Part shown: piece after piece, positions 27,333 through 38,103 of the stretch
Layout of the letters: the number at the start of each line of letters is the position of its first letter
How positions within the stretch are numbered: the first letter of the stretch is position 1
Assembly: GCF_900120175.1 (NCBI RefSeq)
Contig: NZ_FQLF01000002.1
Span: forward strand, 1,984,001-2,048,000
Length of the DNA stretch: 64,000 bases
DNA from: Oceanicoccus sp. KOV_DT_Chl
GTDB taxonomy: Bacteria > Pseudomonadota > Gammaproteobacteria > Pseudomonadales > Dasaniaceae
Direction: 5' to 3'
Made by a program: the position numbers and the translations under genes
The notes under the pieces: generated by a model
What the model saw: only the letters and a program-made list of their open reading frames with translations
The model's database searches: none
What the model was told of the DNA's origin: nothing

Positions 27333-27749
27333 ATGAAAAGTCTACGCTTTGATCAAATCAGTGAAGGCGATACCTTGCCTGCGCTGGAGATCGATGTCTC
27401 TACCAGCTTGATTGTGGCGACAGCTATTGCGTCGCGTGATTATCAAAATGTTCACCACGATAGAGATCAGGCAGTCGAATTAGGTTCGAAAGATATTTTT
27501 ATGAATATCTTAACGACCAATGGTTTGGTGGGACGTTTTGTTACGGATTGGAGTGGTCCTTTGGGTTTATTAAAACGCATCAATATTCGTTTAGGGGTAC
27601 CTAATTATGCCGGCGATAAAATGGTTTTAACGGGTACAGTTGGAGCCAAGCGAGTTGCTGCTGGTGAAAATATTATCGATATCAATGTGGTGGGAAAAAA
27701 TAGTTTAGGCGACCACGTTACCGGCATGGTTGAAGTCGCTTTACCGTAG
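27333..27749 (+). CDS. ChsH1-like MaoC hydratase
   Basis: 138 residues, single hotdog domain. IASRDYQNVHHD at about residues 32-43 carries the Asp and His expected for hydratase catalysis, missing in the ChsH2-like partner. FMNILTTNGLVGRFVTDW is shared almost word for word with the paralogue at 55433. Start ATG 27333 follows the DUF35 stop by one base. Likely forms a heteromer with the 26347 product. Confidence 0.85.
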   Translation: MKSLRFDQISEGDTLPALEIDVSTSLIVATAIASRDYQNVHHDRDQAVELGSKDIFMNILTTNGLVGRFVTDWSGPLGLLKRINIRLGVPNYAGDKMVLTGTVGAKRVAAGENIIDINVVGKNSLGDHVTGMVEVALP

Positions 27750-27797
27750 TGGCATCGGCTAACGATTCACCTCAAAAAATTTAATGAAGAGTGGTAT

Positions 27798-28979
27798 ATG
27801 AGTAAGCGTAGTTTAAGTGGTCAGGCGGCGATAGTCGGTATCGGTAATACCGAGTTTTCAAAAAATTCCGGGCGTAGTGAAATGCGTTTAGCGGTCGAGG
27901 CAGTGTTGGCAGCCTGTGCTGACGCCGGTATTGATCCCAGCGAAGTAGATGGCATCAGCACTTACACCATGGATAACAATCCTGAAATTGAAGTGCATCG
28001 TTTAATTGGCGGCAAGGAATTAAAATTCTTCTCACGTATTCATTACGGCGGTGGCGCTGCTTGTGCGCCGATACAGCAGGCGGCAATGGCTGTCGCAACA
28101 GGTGTTTGTGATTGTGTAGTGGTGTATCGCGCCATGAACGAACGGTCAGAGTATCGCTATGGTGCCGGTATGCAGGATCAGGCTCCGGATTCCAGTTTTG
28201 AAACCGTGCACTTTGGTTGGTATATCCCTCATGGTTTAGTCAGCCCTGCCTCATGGGTGGCAATGGCGGCATCAGCGTATATGGATAAATATGGCGCCAC
28301 CAGTGAGGATTTTGGGCGGGTCTCAGTTAATGCCCGCGCGATGGCAGCGACGAATCCCAATGCCTGGTTTTATCAGCAGCCGATCACATTGGCAGATCAT
28401 CAAAACAGTCGCTGGATTGCAGAGCCATTGCGGCTGTTAGATTGCTGTCAGGAGTCCGATGGCGCCGTCGCCTGTGTGATTGTGTCGGCTGAACGCGCTA
28501 AAGAGCTAAAACAAAAGCCGGCTTATATTCGTGGTGCCGCGCAGGGTGCTTGTGATGATCAGCAGATGATGACGTCTTACTACCGCGATGATATTACGCG
28601 GTTGACCGAATGTGAGTTAGTTGCCAGGCAGTTATATGCGCAAGCGGGCATAGGTCCACAGGATATTCAAACCGCCGTTATTTATGATCACTTTACGCCC
28701 TATGTATTAACCCAGTTAGAAGAGTACGGTTTTTGCAAGCGCGGTGAAGCGAAAGATTTTTTACGTGCCGGTGAACATATGTTGGGCGGACACTTGCCCA
28801 TTAATACTCACGGTGGCCAACTAGGTGAAGCTTATATCCACGGTATGAATGGTGTGGCAGAAGGTGTGCGACAGATTCGAGGCCAGTCCTATAATCAGGT
28901 CGCTGATGTTGAACATGTATTGGTTACTGCCGGCACCGGTGTGCCAACCAGTGGTATTATTTTGGGTGCCAGTAATTAA
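27798..28979 (+). CDS. Ltp2-like thiolase-fold aldolase
   Basis: 393 residues of the lipid-transfer-protein/thiolase-like group. AIVGIGNTEFSKNSGRSE at the start, GGGAACAPIQQA in the middle and NTHGGQLGEAYIHGMNG near the end are family features. Ltp2 cleaves the beta-hydroxyacyl-CoA side chain by retro-aldol reaction, in complex with DUF35. It is clearly paralogous to 55868, but where that copy has GGGAAT this one has GGGAAC, placing a Cys near the position of the thiolase nucleophile; the meaning of this is not known. Likely part of the first side-chain module. Confidence 0.85.
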   Translation: MSKRSLSGQAAIVGIGNTEFSKNSGRSEMRLAVEAVLAACADAGIDPSEVDGISTYTMDNNPEIEVHRLIGGKELKFFSRIHYGGGAACAPIQQAAMAVATGVCDCVVVYRAMNERSEYRYGAGMQDQAPDSSFETVHFGWYIPHGLVSPASWVAMAASAYMDKYGATSEDFGRVSVNARAMAATNPNAWFYQQPITLADHQNSRWIAEPLRLLDCCQESDGAVACVIVSAERAKELKQKPAYIRGAAQGACDDQQMMTSYYRDDITRLTECELVARQLYAQAGIGPQDIQTAVIYDHFTPYVLTQLEEYGFCKRGEAKDFLRAGEHMLGGHLPINTHGGQLGEAYIHGMNGVAEGVRQIRGQSYNQVADVEHVLVTAGTGVPTSGIILGASN

Positions 28980-28994
28980 CGTGGAACTCTACTG

Positions 28995-29710
28995 ATGACG
29001 GACAAAAAAAAGCAAACAGCGACGAAAATGTTAAGTCCTTTCGATTCACCGGATATCAAAGATCCACTGAGTGATAACTGGGGCGCCAAGCGCAAGCTAT
29101 CCGATGCCACGCGGTTGTTGATTGAAAATTTAGTGACTTGCAGCACCGATACTGAAACTCTGGAAAAAATGGCCGCTGTTATTAGTGAACAAGCTGAGCT
29201 GTTAGGTGAAAGCCCCGCTTGCAGGGTCGCACTGCTTTTGAAGAGGGTGGTGATTATGGTGACTTTGCGCATTTAGGTTATGAACTTAATCCGCTGGATG
29301 GAAAGAGTAATCCGATCGCTGCGCCGATTATTGTTTGGACCGAGAACGATAGAGTATATGGCCGTGCCAATATGGGTTGGCAATATGAAGGTCCGCCTAA
29401 TTCTGTGCATGGTGGCTTTGTTGCTGCGTTATTTGATCAGTTTTTGGGGGTGGGGCAAAAAATTACCGGCCAGCCAGGCTTTACTGGCACCATAACTATC
29501 AAGTATTTAAAACCGACGCCGATCGCAACAGATTTACGCCTGGAAGGCTGGGTCGATAGAATTGAAGGCCGTAAAAATTTTCTAGTCGGCGAAATGTGGG
29601 CGGGTGATGTTAAGACAGCTACCTGTGAAGGCGTATTTATTTGTGCCAGCCCCGAAATGTATAAACAGCTGCAGCAAAAAAAACCAGCTAGCGGTAGCCA
29701 AAGTAAATAA
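28995..29710 (+). CDS. PaaI-like hotdog thioesterase, one-base frame break
   Basis: After one added base in the C run 29213-29216 the two frames join (ELLGESP then LQGRTAFEEGGDY) to 238 residues. The C-terminal half has the hotdog features VHGGFVAALFDQFLG and TITIKYLKPTPI, typical of PaaI-type acyl-CoA thioesterases; the N-terminal 75 residues are helical, as in the family of about 220-240 residues seen beside steroid genes. It may release CoA from dead-end intermediates. Confidence 0.82.
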
Positions 29711-29739
29711 AATTTTTATCAACAAAGAAAGTGAAAACT

Positions 29740-30210
29740 ATGAGTGAAATACATTTTAAAGATCAAGCAGCTCTCAACGCTCTGGTAACAGAAGAATTTA
29801 GTGATTGGAGTAGCAAGGTTGTTGTCGATCAGGCGTTAATTAACCAATATGCCGAACTGAGCGGCGATGATATGTGGTTGCATATCGATGTTGAACGTTG
29901 CGCTAAAGAAAGTCCCTTCGGTTGCACTATTGCACACGGCTTTTTGATCCTGTCGTTAATCACCAAAATGAAAGGTGAAGCCAATGGTCTGGAAAAAATT
30001 TCGGGTTTTGGCCATATGATGAATTACGGTTCCGATAAATTACGTTTTTTAGGCGCGGTGCCGGTCAATAGTGAAATCCACTCGCGCAGCCGGGTCAAGG
30101 AAGTGGATGTATCGGAACATAAAACGCGAGTGGTAATGGAAACCCATGTGCACGCGGTGGGTTCAGAAAAGCCGGCTTTAATTTATGAACTGATGTTTGT
30201 GTATTTATAA
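29740..30210 (+). CDS. MaoC-family enoyl-CoA hydratase
   Basis: 156 residues. The full hydratase-2 pattern is present, AELSGDDMWLHIDVERC followed by SPFGCTIAHGFLILSL, including both catalytic Asp and His. It belongs to the NodN/MaoC group that hydrates 2-enoyl-CoA. RBS AAAGAAAG precedes ATG 29740. Followed by a 305-base gap, so it probably ends the first transcript of the run. Confidence 0.87.
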   Translation: MSEIHFKDQAALNALVTEEFSDWSSKVVVDQALINQYAELSGDDMWLHIDVERCAKESPFGCTIAHGFLILSLITKMKGEANGLEKISGFGHMMNYGSDKLRFLGAVPVNSEIHSRSRVKEVDVSEHKTRVVMETHVHAVGSEKPALIYELMFVYL

Positions 30211-31691
<1,481 letters not shown>

Positions 31692-31768
31692 GTAGCAATA
31701 AGTAACCGGGTTGTTTCAGCCAAAGCAGCCATAGTATAAATTTTTTAGTATTTTGTTGGAGACAGAAG

Positions 31769-32677
31769 ATGAGTGATTTAAGCGGAAAGGTCGCGATTAT
31801 AACTGGCGCCGGGCAAGGCTTGGGCCGGGAAGAGGCGATGCAGTTAGCCAAGCAGGGCGCTAAGGTGGTGATCAATGATATCAACCTGCCCCATGCCGAA
31901 GCTGCAGCGCATGCGACCGTGGAAGAAATCAAAGCGGCCGGTGGCGAAGCGATTGCGGTATTTGGCGATTGTGCTGACACGGCTGATTCTGATCGTTTAT
32001 TTCAAACCGCTATCGACACATATGGTGACGTTAATATCGTCGTCAATAATGCCGGCTTCTGTCGTGACAAAACTATTTTCGGGATGAGCGATGACGAGTT
32101 CGATAGTGTGGTGCGGGTACATTTGCGTGGTCATTTCGTTAATATGCGCAATGCCACCAAATACTGGCGTGAAAAAGCTAAAAGTGGTGAAGCCATTTAT
32201 GGTCGCCTAATCAGCACCTCTTCAGAAGCGATGATTTATGGTTCAGCAGGTCAGCCCAATTACGCTGCTGCTAAAGCGGGTATCACTGCGATGACCATGG
32301 GCGCTGCGCAGTTGATGACGAAATACGGCATTACCTGCAATGTCATCATGCCCAGGGCTCGTACCGCGATGACTGATCAAGGTGCAACCGCAGCCATGTT
32401 TGCAGCACCGGACGATGGCTTTGATGCGTTTAACCCGGAAAACGTAGCGCCATTGGTTGGCTATTTGGCATCGCAAGAGGCGGGGCATATTTCCGGAGAG
32501 GTGATGATTGTGTGGGGCGGCCAAGTGAATATCTTGCAGCGGCCTACCCTGAGCGCGCCTTTCACCAGTGCCAGCGGTGGTAAGTGGGAGCTGGACGATT
32601 TACATAATTCATTATCCAAACACTACGATGAAAATTATGTATCGGTGTGGGGTGGTTTTACCGTCGCACCGCAGTAA
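31769..32677 (+). CDS. SDR, multifunctional-enzyme-type hydroxyacyl-CoA dehydrogenase
   Basis: 302 residues. GAGQGLGREEA nucleotide loop, NNAGFCRDKTIFGMSDDEFD and the YAAAK active site (Tyr about residue 167) fit a classical SDR. The RDKTIFGMSDDEFDSVVRVH wording and long C-terminus resemble the dehydrogenase part of peroxisomal MFE-2/17beta-HSD4. Actinobacterial relatives act in steroid side-chain oxidation. Paired with the thiolase upstream, it would supply the 3-ketoacyl-CoA. Confidence 0.85.
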   Translation: MSDLSGKVAIITGAGQGLGREEAMQLAKQGAKVVINDINLPHAEAAAHATVEEIKAAGGEAIAVFGDCADTADSDRLFQTAIDTYGDVNIVVNNAGFCRDKTIFGMSDDEFDSVVRVHLRGHFVNMRNATKYWREKAKSGEAIYGRLISTSSEAMIYGSAGQPNYAAAKAGITAMTMGAAQLMTKYGITCNVIMPRARTAMTDQGATAAMFAAPDDGFDAFNPENVAPLVGYLASQEAGHISGEVMIVWGGQVNILQRPTLSAPFTSASGGKWELDDLHNSLSKHYDENYVSVWGGFTVAPQ

Positions 32678-32790
32678 GTGTTGAAGTTATGATTTTACCA
32701 GGGTGGATATTTATCTGCCCTTTTTTTTGCATGTGGTAATCGGAAAAATAGAAATTATTTGAGTTGCAGATTAAATAACCGGTGGTGAGT

Positions 32791-35433
32791 ATGCGTTTAG
32801 ATAAATATTTATTTGTCCTGGTATTGTTGTGCTCAATGGAGCTTGCGGTTGGTGAGCAATTTATTTCGCAGCAAATCACCACTGAAAATAGGCATTTACT
32901 ACCTGAAGGTGGCATGGACGCCATCGGTGGTGTGGATGATTGGTTATTAAGCAACGGGACCATTTGTGCGGTAGTGTCAGCAGCACATCATCCTGCGTAT
33001 TTATCGAGCTACGGTGGCGCACTGGTTGATCTTTGGCACTGTGATAAAGCCAATGATCAATGGGTGGTGCAGCATGATATACATAATCTGCGCAAAGAAA
33101 AAATTGCGCAGGTTGAATCAATAAGCGCGCTTCAAGCTAAAGACTTCGCCACAGTAACAGTGAATACCGTAATGGACGGTGTGGCGATGAGTACAGAATA
33201 TCGGCTGCAAGCAGATAAGCCTTCCAGTTTATTGATCCATCAGAGTTTGCAGCGGCAAGCGACCGGGGATGCTTTGACGATGATGGCATCAATGATCATG
33301 CACCCACGTGGCGCGCTTAAACCGTTTACCCTCGATACCGTAACGGGAGAATACTCTTTAGGTTTTCAGCAGCCTGCAGTTGATACCAGTCGAGTAGGGG
33401 ATATTTTGTCGGCGGTTTCTGCAGCTGATTTGCAGGTTTTGGTGGGTACGAATAGGGGGGTACAGGGTATAAGTTATGGTTTGCGGTTTAATGCCGCTAA
33501 CCGGGTTGATCAAGCAGGTAATAAGCAGGCGCTAAAACGGTTTTTAATTGCTAGCGATACGTTCACGATGCAAGGGTATTTTCCGCAACCCTTCTATAGT
33601 TTTTCGAATAAACCCTCGTGGCTGGATTTTCTCATTAGTCAATTTTTCGATATAGAGAGAGAGGAAATTATTGAGGTCGAGCGAGAAATTATTGTCGGCG
33701 CCGCGGCTGATGTCGCGGCGGTTACCAATCAAATATATCAGGGCCGTTGGATTGAAGGTGTGCTGGATACTGGCACTGCGGCAATTGAAATTCAGGATGC
33801 TGAGGGGCGACCGCTAAGCTTTACCCGTACCGATAACAGCGGAAAATTTCGACTTAAGTTGCCTGAAGATACCGGTGCTCATAGGATTAAGACGATTACC
33901 CCTTGGGCGATTAAAAATCATCAATTGCGTTCTACAGAGTCCAATCCGGGTGAAATTAAAACTGGCGCTGTAGCGCGTATCCATTTACCTCGCGGTAAAG
34001 CCATGAACATAATCTTTAAGGGTTTGGAGGAGACAGCTGATCCCGTATTGATGAATGAGCTGACCGGGATGACAGTTGGTGGCGAGCCATTTCTCACCGG
34101 TGCTGAGAGTAATCGGATAAGTCTGGCCGGTATCGACAGTGATATTCGGGAGGTGTTAGTGGCGCCGGGAAAATACCGTGTCATTGCCGGTAGAGGGATA
34201 GAGTATAACTTGCAAGAACGTGTTCTGGATTTGAACGCAGATGATCTCTATGAGCTGGATTTTAAAATGCCGCGTCGAGTCGTTGATACGGCAGGTTTAA
34301 TTGCAGCGGATTTACATGTGCATAGTGGTATCAGTATGGATTCCAGTTTATCGCCTAGGCAAAGAGTGATTGATTTTGTCGCGCAAGGTGGCGAAGTGAT
34401 GGTAACGACAGAACATAACATCAGTTATGACCTGCAGCCGGTTATCAAGCAGCTGCAACTGGAAAAAGAAGTGGTTGCGATTGCCGGCGTTGAATTAACA
34501 GGTATGGCCAGGAGCACGGCTGCGCCAACCACTATCGGCCATTCCAATGTGTTTCCGGTAAATGTCGATGCGGATGCATTTATGGGTGGCACGTTAGCGT
34601 TTGAAGGCAAACGTCTGGGAGATGTCATTAGTCTATATAAGCAACGCTTTCCAGATAGTTTATTTCAATTAAATCACCCTCGATCAAAAGCCTATGATAG
34701 TGATACTGCATTTTTAAATCATTTATCCATTGGCGAGAGCTATGACAATAAACAATCCTTGCACGACGCACCGAATCATTCTTTATTACAGCAACATGAT
34801 AACAACGGTACTTATAGAGATATTGATTTTGATGCAATTGAGTTACTCAATGGAGAAGAGATCGAACAATATTATCTTATAAGAGAGGATTGGTTTTCAT
34901 TTTTACGGCAAGGTTTTTTTAAAGTCGGCACCGCCAATAGTGATTCCCACTTTAGTCATCAACTAGTGGCTTTGCCGAGAAATTACATCAAGGCGGATGA
35001 TAAAGAGTTAGTGAATATAAACGTGCCCAATTTTATTTCGGCGCTTCGAGCAGGTAATGTCTTTGGTACCACAGGTCCAATTATAGATGTGAGTGTTAAT
35101 GGTGTATCGCCTGGTGGTACTGTTATTGCGCAAGCGGCCACTTTGCTAGTAGCTGCTGAATCCGCAGAATGGGTAAACATAGATACGTTGAAAGTATTTA
35201 TTAACGGCGAACACTCTCACACGTTAGCTATAGCAAACGGGGATACAGTCACTCTGAATTTAGAATTTACTCGTGATAGCTTTGTCACTGTAGAGGTGAG
35301 TGGTAAAGCGGAAGAACCTTATACGCTGGTGGCACCTGGATTTATCCCTTTGGCTTTTTCTAACCCGGTGTTTATTGATGTGGCTGGCGACGGCTATGTT
35401 CCGGTTTCCTTGCTGGAAGAGAAGTCGAAATAG
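32791..35433 (+). CDS. Exported CehA/McbA-type PHP-domain metallohydrolase
   Basis: About 880 residues with a signal peptide (to about 22). The C-terminal third has a PHP-like metal site: AADLHVHSGISMDSSLSPRQ, the TTEHN motif, GVELTG, NHPRS and TANSDSHF. The first 500 residues are beta-rich and include a carboxypeptidase-regulatory-like module. CehA/McbA enzymes hydrolyse carbamate or phosphoester bonds; an exported member this size has unknown substrate. Embedded between steroid-type genes, 18 bases before the next SDR. A GTG start three codons earlier is possible. Confidence 0.78.
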   Translation: MRLDKYLFVLVLLCSMELAVGEQFISQQITTENRHLLPEGGMDAIGGVDDWLLSNGTICAVVSAAHHPAYLSSYGGALVDLWHCDKANDQWVVQHDIHNLRKEKIAQVESISALQAKDFATVTVNTVMDGVAMSTEYRLQADKPSSLLIHQSLQRQATGDALTMMASMIMHPRGALKPFTLDTVTGEYSLGFQQPAVDTSRVGDILSAVSAADLQVLVGTNRGVQGISYGLRFNAANRVDQAGNKQALKRFLIASDTFTMQGYFPQPFYSFSNKPSWLDFLISQFFDIEREEIIEVEREIIVGAAADVAAVTNQIYQGRWIEGVLDTGTAAIEIQDAEGRPLSFTRTDNSGKFRLKLPEDTGAHRIKTITPWAIKNHQLRSTESNPGEIKTGAVARIHLPRGKAMNIIFKGLEETADPVLMNELTGMTVGGEPFLTGAESNRISLAGIDSDIREVLVAPGKYRVIAGRGIEYNLQERVLDLNADDLYELDFKMPRRVVDTAGLIAADLHVHSGISMDSSLSPRQRVIDFVAQGGEVMVTTEHNISYDLQPVIKQLQLEKEVVAIAGVELTGMARSTAAPTTIGHSNVFPVNVDADAFMGGTLAFEGKRLGDVISLYKQRFPDSLFQLNHPRSKAYDSDTAFLNHLSIGESYDNKQSLHDAPNHSLLQQHDNNGTYRDIDFDAIELLNGEEIEQYYLIREDWFSFLRQGFFKVGTANSDSHFSHQLVALPRNYIKADDKELVNINVPNFISALRAGNVFGTTGPIIDVSVNGVSPGGTVIAQAATLLVAAESAEWVNIDTLKVFINGEHSHTLAIANGDTVTLNLEFTRDSFVTVEVSGKAEEPYTLVAPGFIPLAFSNPVFIDVAGDGYVPVSLLEEKSK

Positions 35434-35451
35434 CAGCGGCCCGGGAGGTCA

Positions 35452-36243
35452 ATGATGAATGTTTTTTCAAAAGAGATATTGCAGAACAAGGTAGCGTTGA
35501 TCACAGGCGGGGCCACCGGTATTGGTTTACAGATTGCACACACTCTGGCTGCACATGGCGCCAGCGTTTTTATCTGTAGCCGCAAAGAGCCGGTGTTGCA
35601 ACGTGCAGTTGAAGAATTGCTTGCAGCGGGCTTCGAGGCTGCATATGGCGTTTGTGATATCCGCCAAGCCGATCAGGTGGAGTGTGTTATAGAGCAGTTA
35701 CTGAATCACTACGGGCGATTGGATTTCGTCATTAATAATGCAGCGGGTAATTTTCCGGCGCCTATTAGCGGGATTTCGTATAACGGCTTCAAATCGGTTG
35801 TCGATATCGATTTGCTAGGCACCTATAACGTTACTAAAGCCAGCTTTGAGCGTTACTTAAAGGCCAACGGTGGGAGTATTGTCAATATCAGTGCGCCATT
35901 TCAGCAAGGCGGTGCAGCTTATCAATCCCATGTGGCTGCAGCCAAGGCCGGTGTTGATTCATTAACACGTAGCAGTGCGGTAGAGTTCGGTCCTTACGGT
36001 ATTCGGGTCAATGCAGTCGCTCCGGGAGCTACTGCTGATACTGAAGGTATGCAGCGATTCACCCGCGAGGTTGACGCAATGGAAGTGAACAACCCGCTGG
36101 GCGCTGTGGGGCATAAAAGTGATATTGCTAATGCGGTGTTGTTTTTGCTCAGTGATGCCGCCAGCTATATAACCGGGCAGGTATTAGTAGTCGATGGCGG
36201 TGCCAGCATTGACCTCTTTAAGCTCGGTAAAATTAACGGCTAG
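35452..36243 (+). CDS. SDR, 2,4-dienoyl-CoA reductase-like
   Basis: 263 residues. GGATGIGLQIAHTLA nucleotide loop, NNAAGNFPAPISGISYNGFK and the tail VAPGATADTEGMQR match the peroxisomal-type dienoyl-CoA reductase group. As in that group, the usual SDR Tyr is absent: the site reads SHVAAAK. It would reduce double bonds in unsaturated acyl chains before beta-oxidation. A good GGGAGG site precedes ATG 35452; closely follows the PHP gene. Confidence 0.83.
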   Translation: MMNVFSKEILQNKVALITGGATGIGLQIAHTLAAHGASVFICSRKEPVLQRAVEELLAAGFEAAYGVCDIRQADQVECVIEQLLNHYGRLDFVINNAAGNFPAPISGISYNGFKSVVDIDLLGTYNVTKASFERYLKANGGSIVNISAPFQQGGAAYQSHVAAAKAGVDSLTRSSAVEFGPYGIRVNAVAPGATADTEGMQRFTREVDAMEVNNPLGAVGHKSDIANAVLFLLSDAASYITGQVLVVDGGASIDLFKLGKING

Positions 36244-36481
36244 GTACAGCTACTTAGGTATTAAAATCAGCCTCATAGGTAGAAGTACCTAACAGATATC
36301 GCCATTACGAAGCCCATTATTTGAACCCCATCGCAGCTTGCTGACTTCTGTAAAAGCAGTTCACAAAATCTATTTTCTTCGCTCGTTTAATTTTTAAATC
36401 TCTTTATTATCGCTTCCCAAGTTGAGGGACTTATTAGCGCCGCCCGGATCGCGGTTTTCATATCTAAACGAGGGTAAGGTC

Positions 36482-37444
36482 ATGAAAGCTGTTTTAAAGA
36501 ATGTTTTAGCATTAGTTTTTTTGCAGATGTTTGTTATGTCTGCTTATGCGGTAAATGTTGAGGATTATCGCTCCTATACTGCAGATGTTGCGGCGAAAAA
36601 ATTTGAAGGTTTTTTGTCCTGGAGTATGAGTAACAGAAATGTGCAACGCTATGACATAAGCTATCAAATGAATGTGAGTGAAGAGTCAGATACTTGTGGT
36701 ATGAATACTCCGCAGCAGGTATCGATCACCAGCCCTGAACAAGTAATCAGTTTGATTAATAATATGCCAATTGCTGAGGTGCGGTTTGATGTTACCGCTT
36801 TTGATGACCAGGGTTCAGGTAGCAAATGGTTGGTGTTAATCAACAAAACTATTGATTCACCAATTGCAACTTCAGGTTTTTCTCGCGACTTTAGCGATCT
36901 TAGTTACGATACTGCTAAGTCAAGAATGGTAGATGGTGTTCTAGGCTGGTATCAGAATAATAGAGATGTTGAACAATATGAAATTACTTATCTTGATGTA
37001 AATTCAGGTGCTGAAAAAACAGTAGTAATAAATACCAATACTGAGTTAAGCGCAGTCATGGATCAGTTGAGTGCAGGTAATTACAAATTCATCGTCGATA
37101 CTGTTTTTACTTCTGGGGTTGTAGCTACTCGTGAGCTGGCTTTTAACAAACTGGCCTCAGACCTGCCACAATCTAAATCATTGCAAATCGCCTGGAGTGC
37201 ACCAACTACTCGCGAGAACGGTACTGAATTAAAAGCGGGTGATATTGCTGGCTACGAGGTTTACTACACGGCAATGAGTAATAGCAATGCTTTGGCTGAT
37301 GAGTTGATTGCTATAGAGGGTAATCAAACAAGCTTTCAGTTAACGGACTTAAATGCCGGTGAATATCACTTCGCTATCGCCACCATCGATAATACTGGTT
37401 TGAAAAGCAATATTTCTGAAGTGGTAACCGTTACGATTAACTAA
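36482..37444 (+). CDS. Exported protein with duplicated domain and Fn3 module
   Basis: 320 residues with a signal peptide ending SAYA. Two similar domains of about 95 residues follow: compare FEGFLSWSMSNRNVQRYDIS (about 37-56) with VDGVLGWYQNNRDVEQYEIT (about 157-176). The C-terminal 90 residues form a fibronectin type III domain (AGYEVYYTAM-type text, FAIATIDNTG). I do not recognise the repeated domain. Probably periplasmic or secreted. A strong terminator follows. Confidence 0.75.
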   Translation: MKAVLKNVLALVFLQMFVMSAYAVNVEDYRSYTADVAAKKFEGFLSWSMSNRNVQRYDISYQMNVSEESDTCGMNTPQQVSITSPEQVISLINNMPIAEVRFDVTAFDDQGSGSKWLVLINKTIDSPIATSGFSRDFSDLSYDTAKSRMVDGVLGWYQNNRDVEQYEITYLDVNSGAEKTVVINTNTELSAVMDQLSAGNYKFIVDTVFTSGVVATRELAFNKLASDLPQSKSLQIAWSAPTTRENGTELKAGDIAGYEVYYTAMSNSNALADELIAIEGNQTSFQLTDLNAGEYHFAIATIDNTGLKSNISEVVTVTIN

Positions 37445-37464
37445 TACGATAATTGAAACATTCT

Positions 37465-37502
37465 AAAACCCCGGTCAGGTTAGCCTAGCCGGGGTTTTTT
37501 TA
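37465..37502 (+). terminator. Rho-independent terminator after Fn3 protein gene
   Basis: CCCCGG (37469-37474) pairs with CCGGGG (37489-37494), with a further inner AGG/CCT stem, and seven T follow. On the minus strand the run of A upstream makes it usable for the convergent TetR gene too. Confidence 0.8.
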
Positions 37503-37504
37503 TT

Positions 37505-38086
37505 TTAACGAGGCGCAATCATATCTTCCCACAGTTTATCAACTTGCACCCTTAACTCTTCAAAGTTCCTATCTTTAGCATGTGCCATGCTCATCAAGGT
37601 ACGGCGAAAAACCGCCCAGCCCAAACTTAAGGCAAAGCCACTAGCAAGTAATACCGAGGCTTCAACGCCGTTATAAATTTCATTGTTTTGTTGACGCTTT
37701 TCCAATTGTTTTAACGTGGTGGCGATATAGGGACTGGGAATACTGTTGAGAATCATATCCTGCCCTTCCAATGCTGCAAAAGTCATTAAGCGCCACAGTT
37801 GCTCGTCTTGCATGACTGCTCTAATGGACGTTTCCAGCATGGCTTCACCATCGGTGGCTGCAGTCTCATCGAAAATGCCCAGACGATTAAAGCGCTCTTC
37901 AAAAACGGCTTTGATCAAGGTTTCTTTATCACCAAAATGCCGGAACAATAAAGAGTGATTAACGCCCGCTTCTTCGGCTAAGTCGCGAACAGAAACAGAA
38001 GCCATGCCGCGCTGGGAAAATAAAGTAATGCCAGCTTCGATTAGCGCCTGTTTGACTTGCTCTTTGCCTCGGGGAGTTGCACTCAC
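37505..38086 (-). CDS. TetR family regulator
   Basis: 193 residues. N-terminal helix-turn-helix ASVSVRDLAEEAGVNHSLLFRHFGDKETL at about 24-52 (TetR pattern), variable ligand domain. It is the last gene after two SDRs on the same strand, 17 bases behind the nearer SDR, so it probably autoregulates that set. Ligand unknown; a CoA ester is plausible. Confidence 0.88.
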   Translation of the reverse strand: MSATPRGKEQVKQALIEAGITLFSQRGMASVSVRDLAEEAGVNHSLLFRHFGDKETLIKAVFEERFNRLGIFDETAATDGEAMLETSIRAVMQDEQLWRLMTFAALEGQDMILNSIPSPYIATTLKQLEKRQQNNEIYNGVEASVLLASGFALSLGWAVFRRTLMSMAHAKDRNFEELRVQVDKLWEDMIAPR

Positions 38087-38103
38087 GGGTTTATTCCTGC
38101 TGC

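Noticed and set aside
36254-36292. Inverted arms TTAGGTA/TACCTAA upstream of the Fn3 protein gene
   Set aside because: Only seven pairs with a 25-base loop; likely chance.
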